A DNA stretch of 14,319 nt from Bacteroidota bacterium (GTDB taxonomy: Bacteria > Bacteroidota > Bacteroidia > Chitinophagales > Chitinophagaceae): contig JAEZCV010000117.1 in assembly GCA_023429985.1 (NCBI GenBank), positions 1 to 14,319 of the forward strand, in the 5' to 3' direction. Below, in pieces: positions 1-6,242 of this stretch (its first letter is position 1; each line of letters starts with the position of its first letter). Below the pieces are notes generated by a model that saw only the letters and a list, made by a program, of their open reading frames with translations, ran no database searches and was not told where the DNA came from. The translations under genes and the position numbers were made by a program.

Positions 1-372
1 GGCATTCACTCCATACATCTGCCTTTGCACCCTTTCCAGCAGGTCGTTATAATCAAAAGGCTTCGACATAAAATCATCGGCATGAACCCTCGACATGATG
101 CCCATACTTAATTCAGAGCCCGACATGAGTATGATACGGATATTACTGGTGAGGTCGTTAGATTTTAACTGGTTGCAGAATTCCCTGCCGTCCTGGTCGG
201 CAATAAATACATCCATCAGGATCAGGGAAGGATTATGAATGCGGATCTTATGGCTCGCTTCTTCAATGGAACTGGCGGCAATTGTGTCAAAACCCTGACC
301 TTTTAGTATGATCTGTATGATTAACAAAAGATCCCGGTTGTCGTCGAGGAGTAGAATTTTAGGTGTGCTCAT
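1..372 (-). CDS. Response regulator receiver-domain protein (3' end cut by window edge)
   Basis: The visible 124 residues form one CheY-like receiver domain, which accepts a phosphoryl group from a histidine kinase. The acidic pair is D10-D11, the expected phosphoacceptor is D54 in LILMDVF, a serine occupies the conserved Thr/Ser position (S84 in IILMSGS), and the conserved lysine is K104 in FMSKPFDY. The start is the ATG at 370-372, opening MSTPKILLLDDN, which is the usual beginning of a receiver domain. The reading frame is still open at base 1, so an output domain may lie outside the window, although the visible part nearly completes a receiver. It follows the response regulator at 424-831 by 51 bases on the same strand, so the two may be co-transcribed. 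No kinase is present in the window. The fold is certain; the pathway is unknown. Confidence 0.9.
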   Translation of the reverse strand, partial: MSTPKILLLDDNRDLLLIIQIILKGQGFDTIAASSIEEASHKIRIHNPSLILMDVFIADQDGREFCNQLKSNDLTSNIRIILMSGSELSMGIMSRVHADDFMSKPFDYNDLLERVQRQMYGVNA

Positions 373-423
373 AACCTGGATTTGAGCCACCTTATTCAAA
401 TATCTTTCCAAAAACCGTTTTCA

Positions 424-831
424 CTAGGTTTTGCGACTGAATTCCATCACTATTTCCTTCACTTTTTTTAAAAATGAATTATAATGACTTGGTTTAGTGA
501 AATAAGTAACGCCAAGGTCCTCGAAATATTTCCTGTCCTCGGCATTGGAAGATGTAGTGAAAACAACCAGCGGAATAGCCGAAAGCATATCATCTTTCCT
601 GATCAGGTTCATGGTTTTTTTACCATCCATGCGCGGCATGTTTATGTCCATGATGATCAGGCATGGCAGCATTTCATTCATTTTGCAATCGGAAAGATAA
701 TCGAGCCCCGCTTTTCCATCGGGTACCTCGATAATTTCAAGAACAGGATTAAAAGAAAGTATGGCTTCCCGGATAAACATCAGGTCATCCAGGTCATCGT
801 CAATACACAACACGGTAGTAGCAGAACCCAT
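424..831 (-). CDS. Single-domain response regulator (CheY-like receiver only)
   Basis: The 135 residues hold a receiver domain and nothing else. The acidic cluster D11-D12-D13 follows the first strand (VLCIDDD), D62 in IIMDINMPRMDG is the phosphoacceptor, T92-T93 in VVFTTSS is the switch position, and K113 in FTKPSHY is the conserved lysine. The insert after strand two (DGKAGLDYLSD) is typical of the stand-alone receivers of the Rcp1 type, which often pair with hybrid or phytochrome-like kinases. No output domain is present, so it should act through protein contacts or as a phosphorelay shuttle. The chosen ATG at 829-831 places the first strand five residues in. It lies upstream of the second receiver protein and may form an operon with it. 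The domain call is firm; the partner kinase is not in view. Confidence 0.93.
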   Translation of the reverse strand: MGSATTVLCIDDDLDDLMFIREAILSFNPVLEIIEVPDGKAGLDYLSDCKMNEMLPCLIIMDINMPRMDGKKTMNLIRKDDMLSAIPLVVFTTSSNAEDRKYFEDLGVTYFTKPSHYNSFLKKVKEIVMEFSRKT

Positions 832-907
832 CCATGCAAAAATATTGCTTTCAGTAACTTTCTGAACAGGTAGAATTACCTGCTAATATTGCGGAAATTA
901 CGGTCTA

Positions 908-1141
908 TTAAATTTGAATGGCATGGATAATTGATTGCAGAATAGCATCATGCGCTGGGTCGCCAACAAATCGCCCCTCTTTTTTACTGATCAATAGCTC
1001 TTCAGGAACTTCAGCGTTCTTGTCCACTTCATTTTGAAGCAGTGCTCGGTACCGGTCTTTTTCAAGCTCCGTTATTTTATAAAACAAAAGATTACCCTGG
1101 TAAGAAAATACAACCACAAATTCCATCACACTATATTTCAA
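908..1141 (-). CDS. Hypothetical protein, 77 residues
   Basis: I do not recognise this family. The protein begins with a hydrophobic stretch of alternating pattern (MEFVVVFSYQGNLLFYKI) that looks like beta strands rather than a membrane segment. A charged helical part (ELEKDRYRALLQNEVDK) and a C-terminal helix (DAILQSIIHAIQI) follow. There is no signal peptide and no cysteine. It is divergent from the HerA-like ATPase with 52 bases between the starts, and it lies 76 bases upstream of the response regulator pair on the same strand. The reading frame uses ordinary codons and ends in a clean stop, which supports a real small gene. A plus-strand reading frame covering the same bases (1034-1369) runs into the ATPase gene and is a shadow. 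Confidence 0.6.
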   Translation of the reverse strand: MKYSVMEFVVVFSYQGNLLFYKITELEKDRYRALLQNEVDKNAEVPEELLISKKEGRFVGDPAHDAILQSIIHAIQI

Positions 1142-1160
1142 TTAAATAACTATAAGTGCC

Positions 1161-1178
1161 ACAATCATTGTACCTTTT
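1161..1178 (+). promoter_or_regulatory. Possible promoter/operator of the HerA-like gene
   Basis: A short perfect dyad, ACAAT-C-ATTGT, sits at 1161-1171 in the 52-base gap between two divergent genes. It overlaps TACCTTTT (1171-1178), which is one base away from the Bacteroidota -7 consensus TAnnTTTG. The ATPase start lies 15 bases further on. I see no good -33 element at the expected distance, so this is weak. Confidence 0.25.
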
Positions 1179-1193
1179 TTATTTTTACCATAT

Positions 1194-2711
1194 ATGAGCA
1201 AAGAACAATTTTCATCAACTATAGCCACAGGCTATACATTCAAAGGAGAAAGTTATCGCCTGGGCCGCGCCATGTGGGAAGGAAAAGTAGTGGAAGGCGC
1301 CGATGTATTTCTGCCACTGGCTACCATGAACCGTCATGGATTGATAGCCGGCGCAACCGGAACAGGTAAAACCAAAACCCTGCAGGTAATAGCGGAAGGT
1401 CTCAGCGAGGCCAGCGTTCCCGTTTTATTGCTGGATATAAAAGGTGACCTCAGCGGACTGGCAGCACCGGGAACTGTTAACAATAAAATAAACGAAAGAG
1501 CTTCATTGCTGGAAATAGATTACCAGCCCACCAACTACCCGGTTGAATTGCTTACGCTCAGCAACCAGCCTGGTGTAAAGCTCAGGGCTACCGTGAGTGA
1601 GTTTGGACCGGTATTGCTCTCAAGAATTTTGGGATTGAACGATACACAGGGCGGCATACTTGCAGTGATATTTAAGTATTGCGATGATAACCAGCTGCCG
1701 CTGCTCGACCTCAAAGACCTGATCAAATTATTGCAGTATTTAAGCAATGAAGGCAAAAAAGAAATTGAACAGGCTTACGGAAAAATATCAACCACTTCTA
1801 CCGGAACTATCCTCCGTAAAGTTGTTGAACTGCAACAGCAGGGTGGCGATGATTTCTTTGGAGAAAAAAGTTTTGAAGTAGATGACCTGATGCGCATCAG
1901 CAACGATGGTAAAGGCATCATTTCTATATTGCGCGTGCAGGAATTGCAGAACCGTCCGAAGATGTTCTCTACTTTCATGTTGCAGCTGATGGCTGAATTA
2001 TATGCTTCCAGTCCGGAAGAAGGTGATATGGACAAACCAAAGCTGGTTGTATTTATTGATGAAGCACATTTGATCTTCAGTGAAGCATCGTCGGTATTAT
2101 TAAAAGAAATTGAAAATGTTGTTAAGCTGATAAGATCGAAAGGCATTGGTATTTTCTTTTGCACGCAGAATCCCATTGATATTCCTGCACCGGTACTTTC
2201 ACAACTCGGGTTAAAAGTGCAGCATTCATTGCGTGCATTTACAGCAAACGACAGGAAGGCAATTAAGGCGGCATCGGAAAACTATCCTGAAACAAAATTC
2301 TATAAAGTTGATGAACTCATCACGCAGATGGGAACAGGAGAGGCCATGGTAACATTTTTAAATGAAAAAGGAATACCCACGCCACTGGCACATGTAATGC
2401 TGCGGCCACCACGCAGCCGGATGGATATTTTAAGCGACAGTGAAGTGCAAAACCTGGTAATGAGTTCGAAGATGGTTACAAAATATAACCAGGTAATTGA
2501 CTCGGAAAGCGCGCATGAAATACTAACTAAAAAAATGGAGCTGGCCGCTGAAGAAACGGAAGCGAAAAAGCCGGCAACCAAAGCAGCCGCTGAAAAAACG
2601 ATCTTTGACAATCCTTTTGTAAAAAGCGCCGGCCGCACTGCTGTTACCATGATCACAAGATCGTTGTTAGGTGTGCTTGGAATTGGTGGAAGGCGGAAGG
2701 GTTTGTTTTGA
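1194..2711 (+). CDS. HerA-like P-loop ATPase, YjgR/DUF853 family
   Basis: A 505-residue P-loop ATPase of the HerA/FtsK type. Walker A is GATGTGKT at residues 53-60, directly after a beta strand (HGLIA). Walker B is LVVFIDEAH at about 284-292, with the catalytic Asp-Glu pair. FFCTQNP at 321-327 fits the sensor strand of the family. The C-terminal tail is poorly conserved and Lys/Ala-rich (about 455-470), then ends in a short conserved-looking block (RTAVTMITRSLLGVLG). Length and layout match E. coli YjgR, whose cellular role is not well established; it lacks the N-terminal HAS barrel of archaeal HerA. The start at 1194 has no Shine-Dalgarno sequence, as is usual in this phylum. No NurA-like nuclease adjoins it, so I infer a housekeeping ATPase rather than part of a HerA-NurA or HerA defence pair. 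Confidence 0.92.
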   Translation: MSKEQFSSTIATGYTFKGESYRLGRAMWEGKVVEGADVFLPLATMNRHGLIAGATGTGKTKTLQVIAEGLSEASVPVLLLDIKGDLSGLAAPGTVNNKINERASLLEIDYQPTNYPVELLTLSNQPGVKLRATVSEFGPVLLSRILGLNDTQGGILAVIFKYCDDNQLPLLDLKDLIKLLQYLSNEGKKEIEQAYGKISTTSTGTILRKVVELQQQGGDDFFGEKSFEVDDLMRISNDGKGIISILRVQELQNRPKMFSTFMLQLMAELYASSPEEGDMDKPKLVVFIDEAHLIFSEASSVLLKEIENVVKLIRSKGIGIFFCTQNPIDIPAPVLSQLGLKVQHSLRAFTANDRKAIKAASENYPETKFYKVDELITQMGTGEAMVTFLNEKGIPTPLAHVMLRPPRSRMDILSDSEVQNLVMSSKMVTKYNQVIDSESAHEILTKKMELAAEETEAKKPATKAAAEKTIFDNPFVKSAGRTAVTMITRSLLGVLGIGGRRKGLF

Positions 2712-2720
2712 ATATTTCTG

Positions 2721-2845
2721 TTTTGAACCACAAAGACACCAGGGCACAAAGAAACACAGAGAGTGAACTAATTTAATTAAAGTATAAATAGTTGCGAACA
2801 AGCTTTGTGCCCCTCTGTGCCTTCGTGCCTCTGTGGTTCAAAAAA
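2721..2845. repeat. Inverted pair of CACAAAG-type dispersed repeats; possible bidirectional terminator
   Basis: The left arm at 2721-2763 (beginning TTTTGAACCACAAAGACAC) is an imperfect reverse complement of the right arm at 2803-2845 (ending CTGTGGTTCAAAAA). A 39-base A/T-rich spacer separates them. The arms are built from short CACAAAG/GGCACGAAGG units, a dispersed repeat I recall as frequent in Bacteroidota. The structure starts 10 bases after the stop of the HerA-like gene and ends 28 bases before the next gene. As RNA it could form a long hairpin followed on the plus strand by A, not U, so termination is uncertain. Confidence 0.7.
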
Positions 2846-2872
2846 CACCTCATTAAGGTATAAATACTAACA

Positions 2873-3670
2873 ATGAAACTAACCATATCAATCATCCTCC
2901 TCTTCCTCACCAGTTGCAACCTCCCCATGCAACCAACATTCAACCTTGCCGGCACATGGAAGCTACAGGACATTATCACTACCAACGATTTCGAGCAGGC
3001 CGCCAGACAAAAAGCCAGCTTAAAAGAATCAGCGCAAATACATTTCTTTAAAGACAAAACCTATTCATTCGTTGCCGCATCAGGCGCCTACATAAAAGGC
3101 ACCTGGACCTTCGATGCATCTTCTAAAAGGATAAAACTCGATCCGGATAAAAATTCAAACGGCATCATCAGGTCAATAGAAATAGAAGAGAATGGCAATC
3201 GGCTTATACTAACCAATCCCGAAGGTATCGCCCATGCCTTTGCACCCGGAGCCGCTTCTATGGAAAAGGAAACAGATGATCCCTTTCATCCAGACAACAA
3301 TAAATGGCGGGAGCGCGCAAAAGAAAAAGAGAGTGAAGAGCAGATTCGTATGCGGGTAAAAAATTACATCAAACATTTTGCACTCATATTAAAAGCTGCC
3401 AAAGACCGCAATGCACAGGTAGTGAATTTCGAGTATTCACAAGGTCCCATACAGGTGTACAGCAGCGCCATAGGCGTATATCCATATGAAACTGTTCCTG
3501 CTGCATGGAAACAATGTTTTTACAATAACGAAGATGCTTTTGCCGGTTATACCATGTACGAAAATGCATTAAACAGCAGCAGTTTCCAGGGCGCTTCTTC
3601 CGGAAGCTGGATCGTTGATGATTATAATATTCTGCTGACTATTTATGGGATGATGTATCAGGATGAGTAA
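2873..3670 (+). CDS. Lipoprotein with lipocalin-like N-terminal domain, function unknown
   Basis: The protein has 265 residues and starts with a short lipoprotein signal peptide: hydrophobic ISIILLFLTSC with the lipobox cysteine at C15. It is predicted to be exported and lipid-anchored. Residues 25-125 begin with LAGTWKL and continue with alternating strands (KTYSFVAASGAYIKGTWTF, IRSIEIEENGNRLIL). That is the pattern of the lipocalin-like domains common in Bacteroidota lipoproteins. A charged linker at about 130-160 (KERAK-type, EKESEEQ) leads to a second part (160-265) that I do not recognise, rich in Tyr and Asn. It has no operon partner on its strand. The last codons (YQDE and stop) are written by a TCAGGAT-type repeat that continues past the stop, so the original C-terminus may have differed. 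Confidence 0.8.
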   Translation: MKLTISIILLFLTSCNLPMQPTFNLAGTWKLQDIITTNDFEQAARQKASLKESAQIHFFKDKTYSFVAASGAYIKGTWTFDASSKRIKLDPDKNSNGIIRSIEIEENGNRLILTNPEGIAHAFAPGAASMEKETDDPFHPDNNKWRERAKEKESEEQIRMRVKNYIKHFALILKAAKDRNAQVVNFEYSQGPIQVYSSAIGVYPYETVPAAWKQCFYNNEDAFAGYTMYENALNSSSFQGASSGSWIVDDYNILLTIYGMMYQDE

Positions 3671-3716
3671 GATGAGATGATGGGGAGGATTGTTCAACCT
3701 GAAATCTATAATCCTG
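3659..3716. repeat. TCAGGATTA-type dispersed repeat overlapping the 3' end of the lipoprotein gene
   Basis: The stretch beginning CAGGATGAGTAAGATGAGA and ending CTATAATCCTGG closely matches 6066-6117 (CAGGATTAGTAAGATGAGA ... CTATAATCCTGA) near the GxxExxY gene. It therefore belongs to the same repeat family and starts inside the final codons of the lipoprotein gene. Confidence 0.65.
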
Positions 3717-3770
3717 GTAATTTTTTTATCAATTTCTCAATTGTCAGTGTCAAATATTTAGTCCGCCCTC

Positions 3771-3810
3771 CGTGTGTCTTCGTGCCTTTGTGTCCTTGTG
3801 GTTCAAAAAA
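3771..3810. repeat. Single CACAAAG-type repeat arm
   Basis: The sequence CGTGTGTCTTCGTGCCTTTG continues to TGTGGTTCAAAAA and matches the right arm of the repeat pair at 2803-2845 in the same orientation. It stands alone next to a terminator hairpin and shares its A-run with it. Confidence 0.7.
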
Positions 3811-3842
3811 AATAACAAAACCCCGGATATAAACCCGGGGTT
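3804..3842 (-). terminator. Rho-independent terminator for the minus-strand gene at 3851-4408
   Basis: An 8-bp stem, AACCCCGG (3819-3826) paired with CCGGGGTT (3835-3842), encloses an 8-base loop. Read on the minus strand, the hairpin begins 8 bases after the stop codon and is followed by TTTTGTTATTTTTTTT. This is a strong intrinsic terminator. Confidence 0.88.
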
Positions 3843-3850
3843 CATCAACC

Positions 3851-4408
3851 TTACAAACTCACACTCTTCTCTGTTTTTCTGCCGGCCATGTCAATGGCCT
3901 CGATCGATATCACCGATCCTGGCGGCGAAGCGTTGGTCACGCTGGCAATGAATACATAGTGGATGCCATCACCAAAAGGAGTAGCATGACCTTCTTCCAC
4001 CAGTGTACCATCGGCAAGCGCGATCTTCAGTTTCACCGTATCCACCTTGCCGTTATCGGTAGCCGCAACTTTAATGGAGCTGCCGATGGTGCCATTGTAG
4101 GCCGAGGTGTCGATTTCACCAATTTCGGGAGCCTTGCAATAGTCTGCCAGTGCAAGATTGAAAACGGTTAGTCCGGGCTTTAATTTACTGTTGTAAAAAG
4201 CCAGGAGAACAGGGTTGTTCATAATGGCTTTTGCATAGGCTGTAGCCATTTTGAAAGTGTTACGAATACCCTTTTGCGCAGCGCTAACAATCTTGCTGAT
4301 GCTGGGCCTGGGAGATACAATTGTTTTACCGTTACGCTGACGGAAAACAAACATTCCTACACGACCACTCAATCCCTGAGTAGCCATGTTGTTGTTACTA
4401 AGTGCCAT
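3851..4408 (-). CDS. Conserved Bacteroidota hypothetical protein (DUF6266-like), copy 1
   Basis: The protein has 185 residues with no signal peptide or membrane segment. The N-terminal motif GLSGRVGMFVFRQRNGKTIV, then a helix (residues about 43-75) containing YAKAIMNNPVLLAFYNSK, then the motif ALADYCKAPEIGEIDTSAY, all recur in the paralogue at 7274-7816. The C-terminal part (about 95-185) is strand-rich with TDNGKVDTVKLKI and ends IDMAGRKTEKS, which looks like an immunoglobulin-like beta sandwich. The overall pattern resembles families such as DUF6266 found mainly in Bacteroidota; the exact family name is from memory and not certain. No function is known to me. It has its own strong terminator and faces away from the nuclease-rich interval to its right. 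Confidence 0.78.
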   Translation of the reverse strand: MALSNNNMATQGLSGRVGMFVFRQRNGKTIVSPRPSISKIVSAAQKGIRNTFKMATAYAKAIMNNPVLLAFYNSKLKPGLTVFNLALADYCKAPEIGEIDTSAYNGTIGSSIKVAATDNGKVDTVKLKIALADGTLVEEGHATPFGDGIHYVFIASVTNASPPGSVISIEAIDMAGRKTEKSVSL

Positions 4409-4766
4409 GACTTAAAAATTTAAAAATGAAAGAAAATTGTTTACAATAGATTTTACGTTTGAGAAGTAAAATAGTTTCAGCAGTTGTAGTTAAAGATTTA
4501 TTAATGGTTAACGAGTGTGGGTAGACGAAAAGGAAGCGATTGAAAATCAATGAAAACTTTCATTAACAAGTTTGAATGATTGCATCCCGCATAAAATATA
4601 TTTGTTATTGCAATACCCATGCTGCGTAAGAGCAAATGCCGGTAACAAATACGCAACATCATACGCTTCGCCGTGTAGGAGGAGCTGCTCACATTCCCCT
4701 CCCCTGGAGGGGTGCCCGAAGGGCGGGGTGGTATCTATCGCGATATTAGTAAGTAACCGATAAGTA
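4409..4766. other. Intergenic region without a gene; holds one palindromic repeat
   Basis: This gap separates the DUF6266-like gene from the ECK nuclease-like gene on the same strand. It carries the GC-rich palindromic repeat described at 4694-4732 and an A/T-rich upstream region for the left gene. The short reading frames crossing it on both strands are without recognisable motifs and I consider them noise. Confidence 0.6.
4694..4732. repeat. GC-rich palindromic repeat with three-way-junction fold
   Basis: Two adjacent small hairpins, CCCCT-GG-AGGGG (4701-4712) and GCCC-GAA-GGGC (4714-4724), are enclosed by an outer stem of CCCC (4696-4699) with GGGG (4725-4728). It is strikingly GC-rich in A/T-rich surroundings. 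I recall very similar sequences (GCCCTTCGGGC next to a CCCCTCC/GGAGGGG pair) as dispersed repeats in Bacteroidota genomes; that is memory, not a search. Confidence 0.7.
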
Positions 4767-5276
4767 TTAAAACAGCGACAACTGTGTAACATCAAAAAAT
4801 AAAGGCTTTTGAGGTGGACGCTTATAAGGAATTAAATCGCTTTCATACACTTCAGGAAGATGTGCAATATTAGAAAGTGGGGTTACAAATAATTTTTCCG
4901 GACAGCCTGGACTGCCACCTATTCCAATAGCAACAAAAACAGGGATCCGATTTTGGAATTCATATTCTACATAATTGCATATCTTTTGGTGAGAAGCCCA
5001 TTCAATTTTGCCATCAACAAACTTCTCTCTCCATTTGCATTCAATAGCAAACCTTTGTGGATATTTTCCGAGGTAAACAAATTCAAGGTCCGGGAACCTG
5101 TTACTTTCCACAAATATCCCATTTGATGAATTGGGAGCACTTCTCCATTCAAGAAGTTTGAATCGTTTTTTGTAAGCATCGAAAAGAGTAATGACATAAT
5201 CCTCAAACATGTGTCCTTTTTGGAAACTTGTAAGAGGAGGAGCATAAACAGAAGATTGTTTTATATAGGGCTGCAT
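4767..5276 (-). CDS. PD-(D/E)XK nuclease-fold protein (ECK motif), 169 residues
   Basis: The sequence shows the core of a restriction-endonuclease-like fold. An N-terminal helix motif GHMFEDYVITLF contains E25, FPDLEFVYLG contains D63, and RFAIECKWRE contains E79 and K81. D63-x15-E79-x-K81 is the classical metal-binding set, and Q97 in the following helix may join the site. It should bind Mg2+ and cut DNA if active. The open frame extends upstream to an ATG at 5399, but that would overlap the divergent gene at 5391 and swallow a palindrome. I therefore chose the ATG at 5274-5276, where the protein begins MQPYIKQSS. I cannot name a specific restriction or defence family. The neighbouring gene is a restriction-system remnant, so a defence role is a reasonable inference. 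Its three key residues are intact. Confidence 0.75.
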   Translation of the reverse strand: MQPYIKQSSVYAPPLTSFQKGHMFEDYVITLFDAYKKRFKLLEWRSAPNSSNGIFVESNRFPDLEFVYLGKYPQRFAIECKWREKFVDGKIEWASHQKICNYVEYEFQNRIPVFVAIGIGGSPGCPEKLFVTPLSNIAHLPEVYESDLIPYKRPPQKPLFFDVTQLSLF

Positions 5277-5307
5277 AGGGAAAGGTTGATCTAACAAGAT
5301 AATATCA

Positions 5308-5331
5308 CAAACTATTATATGCAATAGTTTG
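5308..5331. promoter_or_regulatory. Operator-like inverted repeat between divergent genes
   Basis: CAAACTAT (5308-5315) and ATAGTTTG (5324-5331) form a perfect 8-bp dyad with an 8-base spacer. It lies 31 bases upstream of the ECK nuclease-like start at 5276 and 59 bases upstream of the chimeric gene at 5391. The position and symmetry fit a repressor site for one or both genes. No regulator gene is adjacent. Confidence 0.45.
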
Positions 5332-5348
5332 CCATCCGTACTTCCCAC

Positions 5349-5380
5349 ATTGCCCATCTTAAAAAAAATCCTTATACTTG
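5349..5380 (+). promoter_or_regulatory. Bacteroidota-type promoter candidate for the HsdR-HsdM chimera
   Basis: ATTG at 5349-5352 is followed after 20 bases by TATACTTG (5373-5380), one mismatch from the -7 consensus TAnnTTTG. This leaves only about 10 bases to the ATG at 5391, implying a very short leader. The spacing agrees with the known -33/-7 arrangement in this phylum. Confidence 0.4.
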
Positions 5381-5390
5381 TAGCAACTGC

Positions 5391-5993
5391 ATGAACCAAA
5401 ACCCCGAACAGCTTGCGAGAGATCGTATTGATGAAGTATTGACTACATCAGGATGGATGATCCAGGACAAAAAGTCCATCAACCTTGCTGCTGCAAAAGG
5501 TGTTGCAATTCGTGAATATTCGACCGCCGTTGGTCCTGCCGACTATGTTCTGTTTGTAAACAAAAAACCTGTTGGTATCATCGAAGCCAAGCGCGAAGAA
5601 GAAGGCGTTCGACTTACATCAGAGATTTGGATTTACGATTACCGCACCAACATACATCACACCTTAAAGAAGAATCCATTACGCTTTGATGATCTGAAAG
5701 ATTTCATTGAGTGTTACAATCCCGGTAACCGTAATAAACGCAAGGAAACCTGGAGCGAGACCTCTCACCCGAAGCTCGGAACAGGCCCTGAAGGCCGTTG
5801 GAGAAAATATAGTTATGAAGAGATAGTTGCAAGAGACAAAACTTCTTTAGATATTACCTGGCTCAAAGACAAATCACTCGCCGACCTCGATAACCTCCCC
5901 GATCCTGACGTTCTCGCCGAAGAGATCATGGAAAACCTGGAAAGTGCATTGGGTAGTTTCAGGATGATAGTGGAGAAGCTGAAATCAGGATGA
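5391..5993 (+). CDS. In-frame chimera: HsdR nuclease N-terminus fused to HsdM methylase C-terminus
   Basis: The 200 residues split into two parts of different origin. Residues 1-76 match the start of type I restriction R subunits: NPEQLARDRIDEVL, then GPADYVLFVNKKP and GIIEAKREEEG. They carry the nuclease residues D51, E65 and K67 (D-x13-E-x-K). From about residue 78 the sequence becomes the C-terminal part of a type I methylase M subunit: EIWIYDYRTN, TLKKNPL, GRWRKYSYEEIVARDK, LDITWLKD, NLPDPDVLAEEI. All the R-subunit helicase domains and the M-subunit SAM-binding and NPPY regions are missing. The frame is open across the junction (about 5613-5627) with no stop or frameshift. The simplest reading is a deletion in an hsdR-hsdM operon. 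R subunits are usually near 1,000 residues and M subunits about 500. The last codons overlap a TCAGGAT repeat. It probably no longer restricts DNA; a retained nicking or regulatory role cannot be excluded. Confidence 0.8.
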   Translation: MNQNPEQLARDRIDEVLTTSGWMIQDKKSINLAAAKGVAIREYSTAVGPADYVLFVNKKPVGIIEAKREEEGVRLTSEIWIYDYRTNIHHTLKKNPLRFDDLKDFIECYNPGNRNKRKETWSETSHPKLGTGPEGRWRKYSYEEIVARDKTSLDITWLKDKSLADLDNLPDPDVLAEEIMENLESALGSFRMIVEKLKSG

Positions 5994-6155
5994 TCAGGAT
6001 TAATCAGGATTAAAGGATTATCAGGATTATCGGGATATAGGGGAGAAGCTGTAATTGTTTAGCATCAGGATTAGTAAGATGAGAGGATGGGCAGAATTGG
6101 TTCCTTCTATAATCCTGAAAATCCTGAAAATCCTATAATCCTGATCCTGATCCCC
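5972..6155. repeat. TCAGGATTA-type repeat cluster with inverted arms
   Basis: From 5985 the sequence repeats TCAGGAT, AATCAGGATTA and AAGGATTATCAGGAT up to about 6035. At 6107-6155 the reverse complement appears (ATAATCCTGA, AAATCCTGA, AATCCTGATCC), so the cluster can fold back over a 70-base loop. GGAGAAGCTG at 5972-5981, inside the gene end, recurs at 6042-6051, exactly 70 bases later. This suggests duplication of the gene's 3' edge together with the repeat. The stop codon of the chimera (TGA at 5991-5993) is part of the repeat unit. The remaining gap to 6242 holds nothing else I can identify. Confidence 0.8.
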
Positions 6156-6242
6156 GGAAATTTCCCATCAATCTTTGATTAATTTACCATTGCCAGCTCC
6201 AAATATTCATGTAACCTGCAATTCAATTGTAAACAAGAGTAT

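Noticed and set aside
1194..2711. HerA-type defence system (HerA with SIR2, DUF4297 or NurA partner)
   Set aside because: No adjacent effector gene is present, and the protein has the YjgR/DUF853 layout, not the defence HerA layout.
4501..4795. Small frames of 63-82 codons on both strands in the gap left of the ECK gene
   Set aside because: They overlap each other and the GC-rich palindrome, and none shows a motif or a plausible start context.
5277..5399. Longer start (ATG at 5399) for the ECK nuclease-like gene
   Set aside because: It would overlap the divergent chimeric gene and run through the operator-like dyad; the extra 41 residues (with IIVCDIILLDQ) do not resemble nuclease N-termini.
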